Source: Palsa-965 sp044448685
GTDB lineage: Bacteria > Bacteroidota > Bacteroidia > Palsa-965
Direction of reading: 5' to 3'
NCBI GenBank assembly: GCA_044448685.1
Contig: JBIOHC010000008.1
Coordinates: forward strand, 39,201-103,200
Length of the DNA: 64,000 bases
A program made the position numbers and the translations under genes. Every line of letters begins with the position of its first letter. Position 1 is the first letter of the stretch. Below are positions 61,121 through 64,000 of the stretch, one piece after another. The notes beneath the pieces were generated by a model that saw nothing but the letters and a program-made list of their open reading frames with translations, had not been told where the DNA came from and searched no databases.

Positions 61121-61925
61121 AACGGGTAATTGATTTTAGTGTTTCCGACAATGATTTAAAGCCTGGTTCAATGCGCTGATAAGTTGGTAGCATCAGCTCC
61201 AGATCACCGTACCAAACCTTTTCATATAAAGATGTAAGTTCTCCGAAGGGTGAAAAATGAGGGGAAAGACGCAACTCCTGCAGGTATTCCCTGTTTGTTT
61301 TCTCCCTTGTCCAGGAAATCAATTCTTTTTCTGACAAGATGAGCAGAATACTTACATAATATATCCGTATCGCTCCTTTATAGTCCTGGCGGGCCAGTGC
61401 TTCTCTGAGCAGACGGTTGAGCTCAGACTCGGATACCTGACTGATATCATCAATATCTTCAATGGAAACAACGATTTTATCATCCTTAACCTTTTTGTTG
61501 CTCAAATTCCCCGCAAGTATCTTCCAAAGTAAGAAGGCCAGAAGGAGAAGGATGACCCCGATGAAAATAAACTGGATGGCAGGACCGGCAAACAGAGATG
61601 GAAAAGAACCCCAATTGGAACTTGATGTATGCGGGACAGATCTCTGTTTTTGCTCTGCTTCCTTATAGTCTATACCTTTTTTCAGGCTAAGCCAGGCAGC
61701 CCTTCTGAAAGAATCCGTTTTAAGGGGCTCCTGCTGATATTGTTTGTCTGTAACACTTAAAGAATCGTCATCTTCATCGTCAGCTTCTTCAGCTGCTCCT
61801 AAGAGTGCATCATCGTCCTGTATATTCACAGTAGTTGAATCCGCATTTAATACAGGCTGAGTGTTCTCCGCATAAAGGAAACTGAAGCCTAGCAACAAAA
61901 CAGAAACGGGGAAAAGGTGTTTCAT
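61113..61925 (-). CDS. DUF4129 domain protein
   Basis: 270 aa. Signal peptide 'FPVSVLLLGFSFLYAENTQ', an acidic linker ('DDDALLGAAEEADDEDDDSLS'), one membrane helix at about 130-150 ('FIFIGVILLLLAFLLWKIL') and a C-terminal cytoplasmic DUF4129 part ('LLREALARQDYKGAIRIYYVSILLILSEKELISWTREKTNREYLQEL'). Cluster partner of MoxR/DUF4350; biochemical role unknown. The SpoIIM-like gene ends 4 nt upstream. Confidence 0.83.
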   Translation of the reverse strand: MKHLFPVSVLLLGFSFLYAENTQPVLNADSTTVNIQDDDALLGAAEEADDEDDDSLSVTDKQYQQEPLKTDSFRRAAWLSLKKGIDYKEAEQKQRSVPHTSSSNWGSFPSLFAGPAIQFIFIGVILLLLAFLLWKILAGNLSNKKVKDDKIVVSIEDIDDISQVSESELNRLLREALARQDYKGAIRIYYVSILLILSEKELISWTREKTNREYLQELRLSPHFSPFGELTSLYEKVWYGDLELMLPTYQRIEPGFKSLSETLKSITRFE

Positions 61926-61929
61926 TCCG

Positions 61930-63762
61930 CTAATTATTAGCTGTTTTCCCTATAAGTTTAATTTTATTCCTAAGGGCATTTGCAAACCGTATCTCAGAAA
62001 GACTGTAATACAGCAATGACATACCGGCCATGATTAATGGAAATACAAGTCCCAGACCGAACATAGAGCTCCAGGTCATGAAAATATTCTTAAGCAGGTT
62101 GTGGGTATTCCTGTCCATCACAAAATTCCAGCTCAGAAATTCAAAGTATCTGGCTATATAAGGAGAATCGACAATTCCATAAAAAATAATGGAGACAAGA
62201 AACAACATATAAAACAGCCCGATCATTTTCCAGAAATTAGCACCTAAAAGCTGGAACATCAAGCGGATACTGTTGGTCTTTTCCGAACTGTCCTTGGTAT
62301 AATTCACTGCCCCGAGGAAAAAAATAAAGGGAAGACCGGTGAGCAGAAAAAAGACAGCCCAACCGGATTGCATCAGAATAACCAGGGTAATCATGACTGA
62401 AACCAGGATGCTGTTAAAGCCAAGTCTCAGAAGCGCCGGAAATCTGACTGAAGGAATTGGCCGGGCGGAATTTAGCTCCTTGTTGATGAAAAACTGAATA
62501 CAGAAGAACAGGAGGGAAAATAGTATACCGTTCAGAAAAATAAGATTTGGATACTGATCATAATTGAATAACTCTGCTAAGAAAAAATAGCCTTGCTTCG
62601 TTATACCGGAAAATGTAACAGGTCCGGAGAAAAAATAAGCGGCAAATGTGTAAAGAACGGAAATCGTGAAAGAAAAGAGCAGAAAACGGGATATGTATTT
62701 TCTGTATATGCCAAATACATTTTTAAAGAGTTCTCCATTGCTATGTATTTCGGTCAGTTCCAGTTGCAATGGAGGTGCAGGTCTGAGTCTTGCCTCTGCA
62801 ACGGGGCTCTTAAAACCTGATTTTGATTTGATCCATGGGTACCAGACAAAGTATCCCAGGATAAAGAAAAGGGACAACAGGATGAGACTTAAACGCAGGA
62901 TATCCGGAAGGTCTGTGTAACGCGTTACAAAACTTTCAATAATTGCGGCCAGCACAATAATAGGAGCTATTCCAATAAGGATTTTTAACCCCCGTCTCGC
63001 ACTGAGAACGAAACTCTGCATACGGGAATAGGTTCCCGGGAAAACAAGGCCATTTCCAAGAGTCAGGCCTGCAGCACCTGCTATGACCATGGCCGACATT
63101 TCCAATGTGCCATGCATCCAGATTGTCAGTGCAGATTCCCCAAAGAGACCTTGTTCATAAAAAAAGTATTGAAAAGCGCCTACCATAATTCCGTTAAAAA
63201 CAAGACACCCTACTGTCCCTATAGAAAAAAAGAGCCCAAACAGAAATATGATGACTGAGACTTCAAGATTATTGATTGCAATCCCAAAAAACATGTCTAT
63301 TTCATGCATTTTTTTGTACACAGCCATTGGGTCATGCTTCTTTATATTCTCCTTTGTCATTTCCACATAATCGTTCCCCAGGATCAGTTTTGGAAATTCG
63401 GGATCCTGATGGCAGGAAAAGACCCCGATAAAGACAGAAATGGCAAATATGACAAAGGAAATAAGCAGATTTCTTCGAGAAGCCCATACCAGCTGAGGTA
63501 ATTCATCCTTCCAGAATTCACCGAAACGGTTCAGACGGGTTCGCTTGTTCTTATATAGGCTTGTGAAGATTTGCTGAGCCAGATTATTGAGGTATAACCT
63601 CACCATTCTGTTACGGTAATAGGTGCGGGAATAAGACAGATCATCCGATACCTGGATGAACAGATGACTTAATTTATCAGGATCTTTACTGTCGGATGCC
63701 AGAATTTTTTCAAACTCTTCCCATTTTTCCTTATTCTGGCTGATAAATTTGGTTTCGCGCAT
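61930..63762 (-). CDS. SpoIIM-family membrane protein fused to a second multi-pass domain
   Basis: 610 aa. The first ~325 residues are the stage II sporulation protein M domain common beside RDD and MoxR genes ('FISQNKEKWEEFEKIL', 'HGTLEMSAMVIAGAAGLTLGNGLVFPGTYSR', 'IAPIIVLAAIIESFVTRYTDLPDILRL'). Then a linker and about six more helices (about 350-600, 'RFLLFSFTISVLYTFAAYFFSG', 'VVFPLIMAGMSLLYYSLSEIRFANALRNKIKLIG'-type). Usual SpoIIM proteins in this phylum are about half this length. Starts divergently from the RDD gene; a -7 core lies 16 nt upstream. Confidence 0.85.
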   Translation of the reverse strand: MRETKFISQNKEKWEEFEKILASDSKDPDKLSHLFIQVSDDLSYSRTYYRNRMVRLYLNNLAQQIFTSLYKNKRTRLNRFGEFWKDELPQLVWASRRNLLISFVIFAISVFIGVFSCHQDPEFPKLILGNDYVEMTKENIKKHDPMAVYKKMHEIDMFFGIAINNLEVSVIIFLFGLFFSIGTVGCLVFNGIMVGAFQYFFYEQGLFGESALTIWMHGTLEMSAMVIAGAAGLTLGNGLVFPGTYSRMQSFVLSARRGLKILIGIAPIIVLAAIIESFVTRYTDLPDILRLSLILLSLFFILGYFVWYPWIKSKSGFKSPVAEARLRPAPPLQLELTEIHSNGELFKNVFGIYRKYISRFLLFSFTISVLYTFAAYFFSGPVTFSGITKQGYFFLAELFNYDQYPNLIFLNGILFSLLFFCIQFFINKELNSARPIPSVRFPALLRLGFNSILVSVMITLVILMQSGWAVFFLLTGLPFIFFLGAVNYTKDSSEKTNSIRLMFQLLGANFWKMIGLFYMLFLVSIIFYGIVDSPYIARYFEFLSWNFVMDRNTHNLLKNIFMTWSSMFGLGLVFPLIMAGMSLLYYSLSEIRFANALRNKIKLIGKTANN

Positions 63763-63778
63763 AGAATGGTCAGAGGTG

Positions 63779-63806
63779 TAAATATAAGAAAAGGTTAGTA
63801 TTTTCG
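63779..63806. promoter_or_regulatory. Divergent -7 cores between SpoIIM-like and RDD genes
   Basis: Minus-strand TATATTTA at 63779-63786 lies 16 nt before the SpoIIM-like ATG. Plus-strand TATTTTCG at 63799-63806 lies 20 nt before the RDD TTG. Confidence 0.45.
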
Positions 63807-63826
63807 TATATATAAAGAAGCTCCTG

Positions 63827-64000
63827 TTGAGAACAATAGAGATAAATACAACCCAGAATGTTACGATAGAATATGAGCTGGCTGCTTTTTCACATAGGCT
63901 GCTTGCATTTCTGCTTGATTTGGCGGTAATGGCTGCTGGAATTCTTATTCTGTATTTGATTGGATTGCTTGCCCTGGGTGGGAGCGGTGCTCCTATAAAG
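63827..64000 (+). CDS. RDD family membrane protein (5' part, runs off window)
   Basis: The first 58 codons, starting at TTG 63827 and open to the window end. The product begins M-R-T-I-E-I-N-T-T-Q-N-V-T-I-E-Y, then 'ELAAFSHRLLAFLLDLAVMA', the Arg...Asp (RDD) signature in the first membrane helix, then 'GILILYLIGLLALGG'. RDD genes commonly sit divergently from SpoIIM-like genes at the head of this cluster. The role may be transport; the rest of the gene lies beyond the window. Confidence 0.8.
   Translation, partial: MRTIEINTTQNVTIEYELAAFSHRLLAFLLDLAVMAAGILILYLIGLLALGGSGAPIK

Noticed and set aside
1..64000. tRNA or rRNA genes, transposases, phage genes
   Set aside because: Intergenic gaps are short and none shows a cloverleaf, rRNA-like or transposase sequence on reading.

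Overview
The window reads as one stretch of a Bacteroidota (Bacteroidetes) chromosome. The evidence is secreted proteins ending in type IX secretion (T9SS) C-terminal sorting domains, families largely confined to this phylum (DUF4286, DUF4296, a DUF6169-like protein), lipoprotein signals, the MoxR/DUF58/DUF4350/DUF4129/SpoIIM cluster, and many copies of the phylum-specific -7 promoter core TANNTTTG (here often TANNTTTA or TANNTTCG) directly upstream of genes. No rRNA, tRNA, CRISPR array, transposase or phage gene was recognised. Genus cannot be given.

Layout. 1-8 kb: a secreted T9SS repeat protein, the repair-coupling helicase Mfd, fructose-bisphosphatase, an acetyltransferase and aspartate kinase. 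8-15.3 kb (minus strand): a tightly packed run serS, lipoprotein, TPR protein, DUF4286, rsmA, mgtE, 2-hydroxyacid dehydrogenase. 15.3-16.1 kb: rpmA/rplU with a strong terminator. 16.2-16.9 kb: an AT-rich two-gene cassette (a 46-codon basic ORF plus a DUF6169-like gene) with its own promoter and operator-like inverted repeat. 17-21.6 kb: a secreted esterase-like T9SS protein and the operon mrp, nifU-like, mgtC-like, DUF2252. 21.6-24.2 kb: an alkyltransferase-like gene, a 42-bp tandem repeat array, trmB and a glycosyltransferase.

24.2-42.1 kb is dominated by phosphate homeostasis: a PhoR-like kinase and PhoB-like regulator, a second PhoB-like regulator, a single receiver protein, an interposed RND efflux operon, then a porin, pstS-pstC-pstA-pstB-phoU and a DUF47-pit pair. 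Three promoters here (phoB, porin, DUF47-pit) carry two 7-nt boxes at 11-bp spacing, like TTAAYAT-N4-WTAAYAT, each starting 51-52 nt before the TTTR of a -7 core. I read this as the local Pho box; a weaker fourth site precedes the second regulator. PstC carries an inserted periplasmic segment that resembles part of PstS.

42-56.5 kb is mixed housekeeping: a LuxE-like acyltransferase, tyrS, an epimerase, an SDR, a two-domain VOC protein, an acyltransferase, dihydroorotase, a dolichol-phosphate-mannose-type glycosyltransferase, acetyl-CoA synthetase, an ArsC-like protein, prfB with an intact programmed +1 frameshift, and recX. 56.6-64 kb holds two small DUF5362-like membrane proteins and the DUF58/MoxR/DUF4350/DUF4129/SpoIIM cluster, with a divergent RDD-family gene that runs off the right edge.

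The most unusual items are the 42-bp tandem array (22040-22360), the 46-codon ORF/DUF6169-like cassette, the Pho-box geometry, the PstS-like segment in PstC, and several -7 cores lying only 3-6 nt before an ATG, which suggests leaderless messages.
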